Part shown: one piece after another, positions 12,481-21,445 of the stretch | Layout: each line of letters opens with the position of its first letter | Numbering within the stretch: the stretch's first letter is position 1 | Program-made: the position numbers and the translations under genes | The notes under the pieces: model-generated | What the model was told of the DNA's origin: nothing | Seen by the model: only the letters and a program-made list of their open reading frames with translations | Databases searched by the model: none | NCBI GenBank assembly: GCA_016888885.1 | Contig: CP069437.1 | Span: 1,488,001 to 1,552,000, forward strand | Reading direction: 5' to 3' | DNA length: 64,000 bases | From: Faucicola sp902506215 | Lineage (GTDB): Bacteria; Pseudomonadota; Gammaproteobacteria; Pseudomonadales; Moraxellaceae

Positions 12481-13416
12481 TCAAATTAGTTTTTTATAGT
12501 TAAAGATAAGAATACTTACACTCATCAATATACTGGTCGCTAGGGTAATTAAGACAATTTTGGCTAGCTCTGGCGCTAGTGCGTTTGAGGGGATATTTTC
12601 ATCACTATAATGGCGAACCATTTTAAGATGTTTGGCAATCGGAGAGACTAGAACAAGTAGGCTTAATAGATAAAAATTTTGTCGCAAAGTCGCAAAGGTA
12701 ATGAGTAGAAAGTAAGCACCCAATAATATAAACCGATACAGGTGGCTCATGCTTTCTTTGCCTAAGGTGGTGGCAAGGGTATTTTTACCAGCGCCTGTAT
12801 CTGTGTCAAAATCCCGCATATTGTTAATCATCAACACGCAAGTGCATAGCAGTCCGATTATCACGGCAGCAATAATATCCATCACGCGGATAAATTGTGT
12901 TTGTAGGTACACGCCCCCTAGTACATTAACTAAGCCGAAGAATAAAAATACTGCTATTTCCCCTTTCGCATTGTACCCATAGGGGTTTTTACCCATGGTA
13001 TAGGTCACTGCGGCGATAATCGCGATGATGCCCAATGCTAAGAAGGTGAAAAAATCGGTGAGACTGTTAAAGCTCAGCCAAAGTAAGCCAATACCGCAGC
13101 CAAAAATAAACAGCGCCCAACTTATGATTAATTTCTTGAGGGTCTTGGGGTTGATTGTCCCTTGGGCAGTCTGTCTGTCGAGTCGATGGGCATCAGTACC
13201 CCGTATACCATCGCCATAGTCGTTGGCTAAATTGGATAAAATCTGTAAGCCTAAGGCAACCCATAGGCTTAGCAAAAAGATTTGCCAATTTTTGGTTTCG
13301 AAGCTACCAATACGCGAGTATGCCAACGCATTGGCTACTATGATGCCAGCCACCGCTAATGGATAAGTGCGTGGGCGAGTCGCTTGCCAAAATGCTTGTA
13401 AAAAATTGACCATCAC
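12481..13416 (-). CDS. menA: 1,4-dihydroxy-2-naphthoate polyprenyltransferase-like (MenA/UbiA family)
   Basis: 311 residues with about eight or nine hydrophobic segments. The first Asp-rich motif, LANDYGDGIRGTD (about 63-75), and the second, NNMRDFDTDTGAGKNTLA (about 197-214), are the Mg-prenyl-diphosphate sites of the UbiA superfamily. The NDYGDG...GTD spacing favours MenA, which attaches a polyprenyl tail to 1,4-dihydroxy-2-naphthoate in menaquinone synthesis at the inner membrane. Two adjacent Met codons give starts at 13416 or 13413. No other men gene is nearby, and Moraxella relatives mainly use ubiquinone, so the substrate is inferred from motif resemblance only. The gene is followed by the rRNA operon promoter. 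Confidence 0.78.
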   Translation of the reverse strand: MMVNFLQAFWQATRPRTYPLAVAGIIVANALAYSRIGSFETKNWQIFLLSLWVALGLQILSNLANDYGDGIRGTDAHRLDRQTAQGTINPKTLKKLIISWALFIFGCGIGLLWLSFNSLTDFFTFLALGIIAIIAAVTYTMGKNPYGYNAKGEIAVFLFFGLVNVLGGVYLQTQFIRVMDIIAAVIIGLLCTCVLMINNMRDFDTDTGAGKNTLATTLGKESMSHLYRFILLGAYFLLITFATLRQNFYLLSLLVLVSPIAKHLKMVRHYSDENIPSNALAPELAKIVLITLATSILMSVSILIFNYKKLI

Positions 13417-13497
13417 TCACTCGAAACCTTGTATCACCAATCGCAACATCTAAATGGCTTTATCCATTTAGATGCACGTTTACCAATGATGCGGGGT

Positions 13498-13743
13498 TTA
13501 TGTTGATTTTTTTAGACCTGCTTGCGCCAACAATGCACCTAAGCTACCGATTTTTTGCGGTTTTTCGGCTGCTTGGTTTTGCGGTTTAACAGCTTTGTCA
13601 CTACGTTGGGCTTTGCCCGAATGTTTGGCTGATTTGGCGCCGCGCTCGGTAGGGTCTGCGTGTTTTTTCGCCGTACCAGCCATTGATTGGTTGGCATTTT
13701 TTGCTTTACTAGCGAGTGCTTTTTCAGCAGCTTTGGCTACCAT
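13498..13743 (-). CDS. Basic Ala/Lys-rich ORF, probably the displaced C-terminal tail of Tex
   Basis: 81 residues, rich in Ala, Lys and Ser, ending GSLGALLAQAGLKKST. Its ATG overlaps the tex stop by 7 nt (ATGGTAG). Tex proteins normally end in a disordered basic tail closed by a short Ala/Leu helix; E. coli Tex ends similarly after its S1 domain. The tex ORF here stops right after the S1 domain. One extra C in the CCCC run at 13746-13749 (plus-strand GGGG) would fuse the two frames. So this is either the frameshifted Tex tail or a separately translated, coupled tail. I know no independent protein family that it matches. It shows no signal peptide or membrane segment. Confidence 0.6.
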   Translation of the reverse strand: MVAKAAEKALASKAKNANQSMAGTAKKHADPTERGAKSAKHSGKAQRSDKAVKPQNQAAEKPQKIGSLGALLAQAGLKKST

Positions 13744-16037
13744 TGGGGTGTGCTAAAGCCCACGCGTTTACGCTCTGCATCCACTGAAATCACGCGAACG
13801 GTGACGATATCACCTGGTTTAACATGATTTAACGGATCGGCGATAAACTCGTTACCCATCTCTGAGATATGTACCAAGCCATCTTGATGGACGCCAACAT
13901 CAACAAAACAACCAAAACTTGTCACATTGGTGACCACGCCTTCAAGCGTCATGCCTTCGGTTAAATCGTTGAGGCTATTGACATCGTCACGAAACTTTGC
14001 TGTTTTAAAGCTCGGTCTTGGATCGTGGGCAGGTTTGGCTAATTCTTGTTTGATGGCAGCGGCTTTCAGCGTTGCTTGCTCGGCATCGTTAACCTCATCG
14101 TTTGCGGCAGCGACCAGTGAAGCGGTCAGATTGTTAAGCGCTGACTCGTCACCTAGCACATCGTTGAGATTGTGGTCAGTTGAAGCCAGCCATTGTTTGA
14201 CCATCTCGTAGTTTTCTGGGTGTAACCCTGTCGCATCTAACGGCTCATCACCGCCACGAATGCGTAAAAAACCTGCCGCTTGTTCAAAAGTTTTGGCACC
14301 CAATCTTGGCACGTTTTTGAGCTGTTCACGGTTGGCAAATGCGCCGTGTTCGTTGCGGTAGTTGACAATTTGCTGTGCTACATTGACATTGAGACCTGCG
14401 ATATAAGACAAAATCGCAGGACTTGCGGTATTGACATCTACGCCCACCGCATTCACACAGTCTTGCGTGACTTTGGTTAAACTATCAGCCAGCTGCGTTT
14501 GGTTGACGTCATGCTGATATTGACCCACGCCAATGGCTTTGGGATCGACTTTAACCAGCTCAGACAAGGGATCTTGCAAACGACGGGCAATCGATACCGC
14601 CCCACGAATGGATACATCAAGCTCTTGTAATTCTTGCGATGCCAGTTCGCTGGCTGAGTACACAGACGCACCAGACTCATTGACCACCACAGGCACGGCT
14701 TTGATATCGCCGTTTCCTTGAGCGCTGTTTTCTGCCAAAATTTCTTTGATTAAAGCATCTGTCTCACGGCTAGCCGTACCATTACCAATGGCGATTAAAT
14801 CCACATGGTGGTTTTTGAGTAAATCGGCAATGGTTTGTTTGGCTTCATCGACCTTATTGTCTGGGGCAAATGGATATACCGTTGCAATCGCAAAACTATC
14901 ATCGCTATTTTTGGCAACATGACCCAGACTATCAACCACAGCCATTTTAACCCCATGACGGATACCCGGATCGACGCCTAGAATCGTTTTTTGACCCGCT
15001 GGGGCTGCCATTAATAGATGCTGTAAATTGTTTGCAAACACGTCAATTGCTGCTGATTCAGCCGTTAAGCGTTTTTCTGTGAGCAAACGATGCTCAATAT
15101 GCGGACGCCATTTGTCCAACCACAGTTTTTTGCCCAGTGACAATAAAAACTGTTGACGGTCACTAGGCTCGGCAGCCGTTAAGTTAAATGCGTGATTAAT
15201 TTGTTCAATAAATGGTGCATCATCGCCTTCAATGGCAATCGCCAGTACGTTGTCTTGGCGGCCGCGTAGCATCGCTAATAATCGATGATTGGGTAGACGC
15301 GCCAAGCTTTCAGCGTGGTCAAAATAGTCTTTGTATTTTTCGCCGACTTCGCGTTTTTCTTCGCCCACTAGACGGCTATGAATTTGGGCAATTTTACCAA
15401 AGCCGACGCGCAGTTTATCGAGTAGGTCAAGCTGCTGTGTCCACTCATCGATAATAATGGCACCGATGCCTGATAGCTGTTTTTCTTTATCTTCAAAAAT
15501 TGACGCTTCGGCTTCGCCGTTGTCATCCTGTACAGGCGCTGGCGCTTGGTAATCTGATAATGCTGAGGCTGGGCTTACCGACTCATTTAAAACCGCCAAG
15601 GCAATTGGCTCAAGTCCTGCTTCACGCGCTTGGGTTGCCAGTGAGCGGCGGCGCGGACGATACGGCAAATAAATGTCTTCTAATTCAAGTTTGGATGCCG
15701 CTTGATTAATGCGTTCACTCAATTCATCGGTCAGCTTATTTTGTGAAGTCAACAGCTCAATGATTTTTTGGCGGCGAATGGCCATATCTCGTTCATAGCT
15801 AAGCGATTTTTCCAGACTACGCAACTGTACGTCATCGAGCCCGCCGGTTTGGTCTTTACGATAGCGGGCAATAAACGGAATCGTCGCGCCATCATCGTAG
15901 AGTTTGACGAATGCCATCATTTGGTTGAGTTTGATACCAAGATTGGCAGCTAATTTTTGATAAATGGCTTGCTGGACTTGCTCAGAGAGTACATCTACCG
16001 CTGGATTAGCCGCAATGGCAGTAACGTTTGTAGTCAT
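13737..16037 (-). CDS. tex: Transcription accessory protein Tex (S1-domain RNA-binding protein)
   Basis: 766 residues from ATG 16037, which has AGG about 8 nt upstream; an in-frame GTG at 16052 would add five residues. Order of domains: N-terminal helical region with IPFIARYRKDQTGGLDDVQ, a YqgF/RNase-H-like domain (ILGVDPGIRHGVKMAVVD), helix-hairpin-helix repeats (VGVDVNTASPAILSYIAGL, LKNVPRLGAKTFEQAAGFLRI) and a C-terminal S1 domain (GMTLEGVVTNVTSFGCFVDVG, DGLVHISEM). Tex binds nucleic acid and influences transcription. The protein ends GFSTPQW immediately after the S1 domain, without the usual basic tail; that tail appears as the overlapping downstream ORF. Confidence 0.93.
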   Translation of the reverse strand: MTTNVTAIAANPAVDVLSEQVQQAIYQKLAANLGIKLNQMMAFVKLYDDGATIPFIARYRKDQTGGLDDVQLRSLEKSLSYERDMAIRRQKIIELLTSQNKLTDELSERINQAASKLELEDIYLPYRPRRRSLATQAREAGLEPIALAVLNESVSPASALSDYQAPAPVQDDNGEAEASIFEDKEKQLSGIGAIIIDEWTQQLDLLDKLRVGFGKIAQIHSRLVGEEKREVGEKYKDYFDHAESLARLPNHRLLAMLRGRQDNVLAIAIEGDDAPFIEQINHAFNLTAAEPSDRQQFLLSLGKKLWLDKWRPHIEHRLLTEKRLTAESAAIDVFANNLQHLLMAAPAGQKTILGVDPGIRHGVKMAVVDSLGHVAKNSDDSFAIATVYPFAPDNKVDEAKQTIADLLKNHHVDLIAIGNGTASRETDALIKEILAENSAQGNGDIKAVPVVVNESGASVYSASELASQELQELDVSIRGAVSIARRLQDPLSELVKVDPKAIGVGQYQHDVNQTQLADSLTKVTQDCVNAVGVDVNTASPAILSYIAGLNVNVAQQIVNYRNEHGAFANREQLKNVPRLGAKTFEQAAGFLRIRGGDEPLDATGLHPENYEMVKQWLASTDHNLNDVLGDESALNNLTASLVAAANDEVNDAEQATLKAAAIKQELAKPAHDPRPSFKTAKFRDDVNSLNDLTEGMTLEGVVTNVTSFGCFVDVGVHQDGLVHISEMGNEFIADPLNHVKPGDIVTVRVISVDAERKRVGFSTPQW

Positions 16038-16619
16038 ATTTTTGCCTAACACTTATAAGGATGAACTCAAAACTTCAGAGTTCACGCATTATAACAAAAC
16101 AATACAAAAAGATAATAGGTAAACGCTATTTTAACAAAAATCTTTAGTGAATTTTTACCTTACCATCGATACCCCTGTTGTTAAACTAAAATTTTGCTAA
16201 CTGATGACTATATAATAGGTGGCCACCCTACAAGCTAACGTCGCATTTTTAGCAAAATCACTACAGCAATCGACACATTTTTTTGCTTTAATAACCGCAT
16301 AACCACGCAAATTTAGCGGAATAATAAGATTGATAATGCTTGCAAGTTGTAACCAATCGTTTCAAAATACCTTTATCAGTCCCTAATAAAAATTTTTATA
16401 CCCATATATTTTATAGCATTGCCTGTCCTAACGATTAATTATAAGGTTCAGTTCAACACGCTAATGGAACATATTTAGCCTTTATAAAAAACAATTGGGT
16501 ATTTATAAAAACTATGTAACGAAAATAATGTAGCGAAAACAACATTTGAGTGAAAATAACGTTAGTGATAGGAATATGGGTGATAGGAATATCGACGATA
16601 AAAATGAGGAAAATAATCA
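16038..16619. promoter_or_regulatory. AT-rich divergent intergenic region with short direct repeats
   Basis: 582 bp between the divergent tex and ompR genes, very AT-rich with no credible ORF. Near ompR it contains degenerate direct repeats: TAACGAAAATAA (about 16517), TAGCGAAAACAA (about 16531) and GAGTGAAAATAAC (about 16548). A perfect 13-bp pair, GTGATAGGAATAT, lies at 16565-16577 and 16580-16592. The ompR promoter and any OmpR autoregulatory sites presumably lie here, but I cannot place -35/-10 elements with confidence. Confidence 0.45.
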
Positions 16620-17393
16620 ATGAGTGACGACATCAACCCCACTGTAGAATCTACCCCCAATCAATCAGCCACCGGCGATATGAATCAGCGCATTTTGGTC
16701 GTTGATGACGATGCGCGCCTTCGCACTTTGTTGCAACGTTTCTTAGAAGATGATGGTTATATTGTACGTACGGCGCATGATGGTAGCCAAATGGACAAAC
16801 TGATGCAGCGCGAGTTATTTTCGCTGATTGTGCTGGATTTGATGCTACCTAACGAAGACGGAATCAGTATTTGCCATCGCTTACGCGCAGAAAACTCCGA
16901 TATTCCGATTATTATGTTGACCGCTAAAGGTTCCGATGCCGATCGTATCGCAGGACTTGAAGCAGGCGCGGATGATTATCTGCCAAAACCCTTTAACCCC
17001 AAAGAATTATTGGCACGTATTAAAGCCGTGTTGCGTCGGCAAACGCGTGAATTGCCAGGCGCACCCAGTCAGCAAATGGAAGTGGTGGAATTTGGGTCAT
17101 GGACATTAGATTTATCAACGCGCACCCTAAAACGTGATGGTAACATCGTGACCTTAACCACAGGTGAATTTAGTGTATTAAAAGCTTTGGTACAACATCC
17201 CCGTGAGCCATTAACCCGTGATAAACTGATGAATTTGGCACGCGGCCGTGAATGGGGCGCAATGGAGCGCTCAATTGATGTGCAAGTATCGCGTTTACGC
17301 CGTCTCATCGAAGATAACCCTTCGCAAGCGCGCTATATCCAAACCGTTTGGGGCGTGGGCTACGTGTTTGTACCCGATGGGGCAGAAAGCTAG
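16620..17393 (+). CDS. ompR: OmpR-family response regulator
   Basis: 257 residues. The receiver domain (about 23-138) shows the acidic pocket VVDDD, phospho-acceptor Asp73 in LIVLDLMLP, the LTAKG switch Thr/Lys and KPFNPKEL. The C-terminal winged helix (about 155-250) has FSVLKALVQHP, SIDVQVSRLRRLIE and YIQTVWGVGYVF. Similarity throughout the receiver and the WGVGYVFVPDG ending points to OmpR itself, the osmolarity/envelope regulator. The first ~20 residues are a Ser/Thr/Pro-rich extension; ATG 16680 (MNQRILVV) is an alternative start. OmpR is normally followed by its kinase gene envZ; here the next gene is a CobW-type GTPase, so the kinase must be elsewhere or absent. Confidence 0.88.
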   Translation: MSDDINPTVESTPNQSATGDMNQRILVVDDDARLRTLLQRFLEDDGYIVRTAHDGSQMDKLMQRELFSLIVLDLMLPNEDGISICHRLRAENSDIPIIMLTAKGSDADRIAGLEAGADDYLPKPFNPKELLARIKAVLRRQTRELPGAPSQQMEVVEFGSWTLDLSTRTLKRDGNIVTLTTGEFSVLKALVQHPREPLTRDKLMNLARGREWGAMERSIDVQVSRLRRLIEDNPSQARYIQTVWGVGYVFVPDGAES

Positions 17394-17478
17394 ACAACCG
17401 CTATTTAAGACAGCGGATTAAAAAAGCCAATTAGAAAAACGGATTAGGAAAGCTAGGTTAACAGAGTTAAAAACTTTT

Positions 17479-18561
17479 ATGATAAAACCGTTGATTGTAA
17501 ATACAGCCTGTCACCTGGTGATGGGCTTTTTAGGTTCTGGAAAAACCAGTTTTATCAATGCCTGTATCACGCATTTTCAGCACCAAGAAAAGTGGGCGAT
17601 TTTGGTCAATGAAGCAGGTCAAATCGGTATTGATGAAAAGCTATTGACGGGTAATGCTGACCATGATTTAGCGATTCGACAAGTATCTGGTGGCTGTATC
17701 TGCTGTACTTCGCAACTACCGCTACAGATTGCGCTCGCTCGCTTGACTTCTGAGTATAGACCTGACCGATTATGGATTGAGCCAACAGGGCTGGCACACC
17801 CGCGCGAGCTGATTGAGCAACTATCTGCACCGCATTGGCAAACTGCGCTATCGCTAAAATCCGCCATCAGTATCGTCAATGCGCGTCATTGGCAAGATGC
17901 TCGTTATCGTGACAATGAAGGCTACCAAGCGCATGTGCGGTTTTGTGATGTGGTGGTGATTAATCGTTTTCATGGGCTGGATGACACCCAAAAAACCCAG
18001 CTAACCGCATGGGTCAAGGGCTTAAACCCTAAAGCAACATTGATTTGGCAAGCAGAGCAAATGCTGAGCGAAGACAATCTGCGGCAATTGCAACAAGCGC
18101 TCAATCAATCAAGCCAAGTGCTTGCAGAGCGTAGCCATTACCAACAAATTAGCTTAACGAGCTTTGCTCAATCCCCTACTCCACCCACCATCCAAGCCGA
18201 CACCACCCAATCACCAACAGCTGCCAATGATGACTTGCCATTTCGCTATCATGATGTACAAAACGGCTATCAAATCATTGGCTGGCGGGTGTCAGCCGAC
18301 TGGACAATTGATATGACTGTGCTGATGGAATGGTTGTTGGCACTGCCCAACTGGCAACGTATCAAATCGGTGGTTCATATCAAACATGCGCATGATGAGC
18401 AATGGCAAACCATGAATTTTACCCCGGATTCGCTCGATTTGGTGGCCTGTGAGCCACAAACCGATAACCGTATCGAAGTGATTTTTTTGGATAACACTAT
18501 CGAATTGGATTTTGATAGGCTCGATACTGAGCTGATGATGATGTTTGGGCATATCCGTTAA
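17479..18561 (+). CDS. CobW/COG0523-family metallochaperone GTPase
   Basis: 360 residues. G-domain motifs are Walker A GFLGSGKTS (16-24), the metal-binding GGCICC (Cys73, Cys75, Cys76), EPTGLAHP and VVINRF (NKxD-like position). A CobW C-terminal domain follows (about 250-350). Family members deliver Zn, Co or other metals to client enzymes using GTP. There is no His-rich tail. The next gene is on the opposite strand and OmpR lies 85 bp upstream; co-transcription with ompR is possible since no terminator is evident between them. The metal and client are unknown; a Zur box was not recognised. Confidence 0.85.
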   Translation: MIKPLIVNTACHLVMGFLGSGKTSFINACITHFQHQEKWAILVNEAGQIGIDEKLLTGNADHDLAIRQVSGGCICCTSQLPLQIALARLTSEYRPDRLWIEPTGLAHPRELIEQLSAPHWQTALSLKSAISIVNARHWQDARYRDNEGYQAHVRFCDVVVINRFHGLDDTQKTQLTAWVKGLNPKATLIWQAEQMLSEDNLRQLQQALNQSSQVLAERSHYQQISLTSFAQSPTPPTIQADTTQSPTAANDDLPFRYHDVQNGYQIIGWRVSADWTIDMTVLMEWLLALPNWQRIKSVVHIKHAHDEQWQTMNFTPDSLDLVACEPQTDNRIEVIFLDNTIELDFDRLDTELMMMFGHIR

Positions 18562-18628
18562 GCTTACGGTTGATGGATAGCCGATTTTATTGTCTATTTT
18601 TTGATTTTGCCGCTGTTTTTTTCATTAA

Positions 18629-19441
18629 TTATGTGGCGTTAACATCGGGCGTGATACGGATGATAGTGTCATTTTCAAGGTTTTTTTCTTGCATATCAAA
18701 CCCTGTATGAGTGATGGTGAGCAAACTACTCACGCGCGTCCCATAGCTACTTCCTAGCAGCTTATCGAGGCGATTGGCAGGAATAAAGATGGAAGACAAC
18801 GCCAACTCTGTCTCCATACCTAAACCTGTATCAGGTAGCTGGGTGATAGGCGCTTGTTCAAGGTCTTGCAGTATCTCAAATGCCACGTTTTTCCAATTGG
18901 CTGTTTGCCAATCCTCATGCCCAGCAAGCAGCGGCAACAACTCTTGTCGTACTCGCCTGCGCAGTTTTTCCGTTTTAAACCATGCCGTATTTGGTTGACC
19001 ATTGGATAACACGTATAAGCCTTTTGCCAATACCTCGATGCCATACCCTTTATTATTGAGTAGCACCGCTTGCTGCCGATCGCCGATGACTAGATTGAAC
19101 CCATCGTAGCAGGGCAAATCAATTTGCCTTGCGAAAGCTAGCGGCGACCACTCACCACTTAAATAATCAAGGATTAGCTGACCGCGGGAGGTGGCAAAGA
19201 CAGGCTTATCTTTGATAATCTCTCGGTAGTTTAAAATCACCCCCCAGCGCCCATGCACAGGATCGATACCCAACCAAGTGCCCCCTGCTTGCGCATCTTG
19301 CCCGGCGATGATTTTTTTTCCATTCGGCAATTGCCATTCATGTAGTGCGCGCGTAGGACGCTGCAAAAATTCATCGCGATTGGATAATAGCACCAAGGGT
19401 TTATCCTCAAACAGCTGCCAAGCCAACGCCACAATGCACAT
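18629..19441 (-). CDS. NRDE-family (TANGO2-like) protein
   Basis: 270 residues beginning MCIVALAW, with the name-giving NRDE motif at LLSNRDEFLQRP (about 19-30). Further family features are GGTWLGID and GRWGVILNYR, then LSNG. TANGO2-like proteins occur in bacteria and eukaryotes; a role in haem or lipid handling has been proposed but is not settled. The N-terminal Cys2 and the absence of a signal peptide suggest a cytoplasmic protein, possibly of Ntn-hydrolase type. The ATG at 19441 has a good GAAGGAA ribosome site. It is flanked by oppositely oriented genes and appears monocistronic. Confidence 0.82.
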   Translation of the reverse strand: MCIVALAWQLFEDKPLVLLSNRDEFLQRPTRALHEWQLPNGKKIIAGQDAQAGGTWLGIDPVHGRWGVILNYREIIKDKPVFATSRGQLILDYLSGEWSPLAFARQIDLPCYDGFNLVIGDRQQAVLLNNKGYGIEVLAKGLYVLSNGQPNTAWFKTEKLRRRVRQELLPLLAGHEDWQTANWKNVAFEILQDLEQAPITQLPDTGLGMETELALSSIFIPANRLDKLLGSSYGTRVSSLLTITHTGFDMQEKNLENDTIIRITPDVNAT

Positions 19442-19614
19442 ACTTTATTCCTTCTAACTGGTTACCATGCCATCGCCCATTGAATTCTGCATCAGCTCGA
19501 TTACTCGTTCAATAGGTTAGCAGCCAAAACTTTTTTGGCAATCACCAGATCGTCATATTGTTCATTTATGATAAAAAATCTAAAAAACTGCCGTTTTAAA
19601 CGATTGTTGCCCTT

Positions 19615-20361
19615 GTGAATAAGCTTATGACGCCAATTAGCATTGTGATTATTACCTTAAACGAAGCCGAACGTATCGGTAATATTTTGCGTGACTTAGC
19701 CCAGCAAAGCTACCAAAATTTTGAAGTCATCGTGGTGGATTCCAACAGCGAAGATGACACCTGTCAAATTGCAGCCAGTTTTCGCCACCAGTTGCCCGCG
19801 ATAAGCGTACATAAAATGCCAAAGCGTGGCGTCAGCTTGGGTCGTAATACAGGGGCAAGCCTAGCCAAAAATGAACGAATACTGTTCCTAGATGCCGATG
19901 TGCGGCTGGATGCAAACTTTTTGCAAAAAGCCAGTCAATTATTGGATAAAAAATCCTTGAAAGTAGCCGGCGTGTATATGAACGCTGACCACCTAAAACC
20001 TTGGTTTACAGTGGGTTATCTGCTGTTTAACATAGGTATTTTTGCTAGCCAATTTTTATCGCCAACGGCGGTCGGTGCCTGTATTTTTTCCAGTAAATCC
20101 GTGCATCAGCAATTGGGCGGCTTTGATGAGTCTATCACGCTGTGTGAAGATTGTGACTATGTCAATCGCGCCAAAAAAATCACCCGTTATCAGATGCTAC
20201 CGCTCACCTTTCGCTTTGACCCACGCCGCTTGCAGCAAGATGGCTATTTTAATACGGGCTGGAAATACCTGCATGCCAATTTATATCGCTTTTTTGTCGG
20301 TGAAATCCGCGATAACAAAATCCGCTACCAGTTTGGGCATTATCATACCCGAAAAAAATAG
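19615..20361 (+). CDS. Family 2 glycosyltransferase
   Basis: 248 residues from GTG 19615, or 244 from ATG 19627. A GT-A fold is indicated by ISIVIITLNEAERIG (nucleotide-binding strand), VIVVDSNSEDDT, and the metal-binding FLDADVRLD with DxD-type acidic residues at about 94-98. A GGFDESITLCEDCDYVNRA segment supplies the late acidic ED motif typical of inverting GT2 enzymes. One or two hydrophobic stretches near 120-150 suggest membrane association. The acceptor is unknown: there is no surrounding polysaccharide cluster. A bidirectional terminator separates it from the convergent enoyl-CoA hydratase gene. Confidence 0.82.
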   Translation: MNKLMTPISIVIITLNEAERIGNILRDLAQQSYQNFEVIVVDSNSEDDTCQIAASFRHQLPAISVHKMPKRGVSLGRNTGASLAKNERILFLDADVRLDANFLQKASQLLDKKSLKVAGVYMNADHLKPWFTVGYLLFNIGIFASQFLSPTAVGACIFSSKSVHQQLGGFDESITLCEDCDYVNRAKKITRYQMLPLTFRFDPRRLQQDGYFNTGWKYLHANLYRFFVGEIRDNKIRYQFGHYHTRKK

Positions 20362-20384
20362 CGTCGGTGGTGACGCTATTTTTT
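20352..20384. terminator. Bidirectional terminator
   Basis: Stem AATAGCGTC (20357-20365) and GACGCTATT (20372-20380), 6-nt loop, with A-rich left and T-rich right flanks. It overlaps the glycosyltransferase stop and serves both convergent genes. Confidence 0.85.
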
Positions 20385-20399
20385 GCAGGGTTTTAGGCT

Positions 20400-21221
20400 T
20401 TATCGCCCTTTAAACTGGGCAGGACGTTTTTGCATAAATGCCGACACGCCTTCTTTAAAGTCGTCCGTGGTTGCCATCTGCATTTGGTACATGACTTCTG
20501 CATCAATGGCGGTATCAAGTCCACTGTACGCCACTTGGTTAATGGTCTGTTTCATCGCCGCCAATGTCAAAGCAGGCAAGCTTGTTAAACGATCGGTGAG
20601 TTTTTTCACCGCGGCATCAAGCTCATCGGCTGGCACGATAGCATTGACTAAGCCTAAATCTTGGGCTTTTTTGGCATCAAACTGCTCGCCAAGCATCACA
20701 AGCTCGGTGGTCTTTGCCGCCCCAATCAGTTGGGTTAACTGATAAATCCCGCCCGCATCAGGCACAAGCCCGATATTGACAAACGCCTGCAAAAACTTGG
20801 CATTGTCGCTTGCCACCCGAAAATCACACGCCAAGGCGATATTCATGCCCGCCCCTGCCGCTGCTCCGTTGATACGGGCGATGATAGGCTTACTGATTTT
20901 TCGCAGCTTTCGGCTGATTTCGCCCACGCCGGTGGTCAGCCCGTGTGCCATTTTTAGCACCGCTTGGCGGGTTTCGGTTGAGCCTAACATCTCGCGGATA
21001 TCGCCACCGCTTGAAAAGCCCTTGCCCGCGCCTGTTAATACGATGACTTTGGCGGTATCGTCATATTCAGCATGGCTTAAAGCTTGCAATAGCTCGCCTT
21101 TCATGGTGCTGTCAAGGGCATTTAAAGATGCAGGGTCATTTAGGGTAATCGTCGCAACACTATCTGCAACATCATACGTGACTTTTTGAAAGGTGGGTTG
21201 TTGTGTTTGGGTTGCCGTCAT
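20400..21221 (-). CDS. Enoyl-CoA hydratase/isomerase (crotonase family)
   Basis: 273 residues. Crotonase motifs: GAGKGFSSGGDI (oxyanion-hole strand, about 64-75), NGAAAGAGMNIALACDFRVA (about 118-137) and NIGLVPDAGGIYQLTQLIG (about 148-166). In the last motif an Asp sits where PaaG-type isomerases carry their catalytic Asp, and the first catalytic Glu of classical hydratases is not obvious, so an isomerase such as a PaaG-like 1,2-epoxyphenylacetyl-CoA or enoyl-CoA isomerase is as likely as a hydratase. No paa genes are nearby. It is transcribed divergently from a GbsR-type regulator across a 224-bp gap that contains an operator-like palindrome. The start has a good AAGGATG site. Confidence 0.82.
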   Translation of the reverse strand: MTATQTQQPTFQKVTYDVADSVATITLNDPASLNALDSTMKGELLQALSHAEYDDTAKVIVLTGAGKGFSSGGDIREMLGSTETRQAVLKMAHGLTTGVGEISRKLRKISKPIIARINGAAAGAGMNIALACDFRVASDNAKFLQAFVNIGLVPDAGGIYQLTQLIGAAKTTELVMLGEQFDAKKAQDLGLVNAIVPADELDAAVKKLTDRLTSLPALTLAAMKQTINQVAYSGLDTAIDAEVMYQMQMATTDDFKEGVSAFMQKRPAQFKGR

Positions 21222-21357
21222 GGGTCATCCTTATACCAAAAAAATAAAAACAATGAACCACTTCATCTTACCGAAATTATTTTTTTTTGGGAAATAAAAC
21301 GCGACTTGTAAGGTCAACAATCCAAACCCAACCACAAAATTTTTACAATTTTCAAAA

Positions 21358-21375
21358 TTTCTGTATTGACAGAAA
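21358..21375. promoter_or_regulatory. Operator-like palindrome, copy 1
   Basis: TTTCTGT-ATTG-ACAGAAA, a perfect 7-bp inverted repeat, lies 70 bp before the GbsR-type regulator start and in the divergent promoter region of the enoyl-CoA hydratase gene. Its right half overlaps a TTGACA hexamer that could be the -35 of the regulator gene. A second copy with 16 of 18 identical bases lies at 22416-22433. Confidence 0.55.
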
Positions 21376-21445
21376 TATATAAAAAGCTCAAAATAATTAA
21401 AAATTGATTGATTTATATTCATTTACTTACACACAGGGCTAAAAA

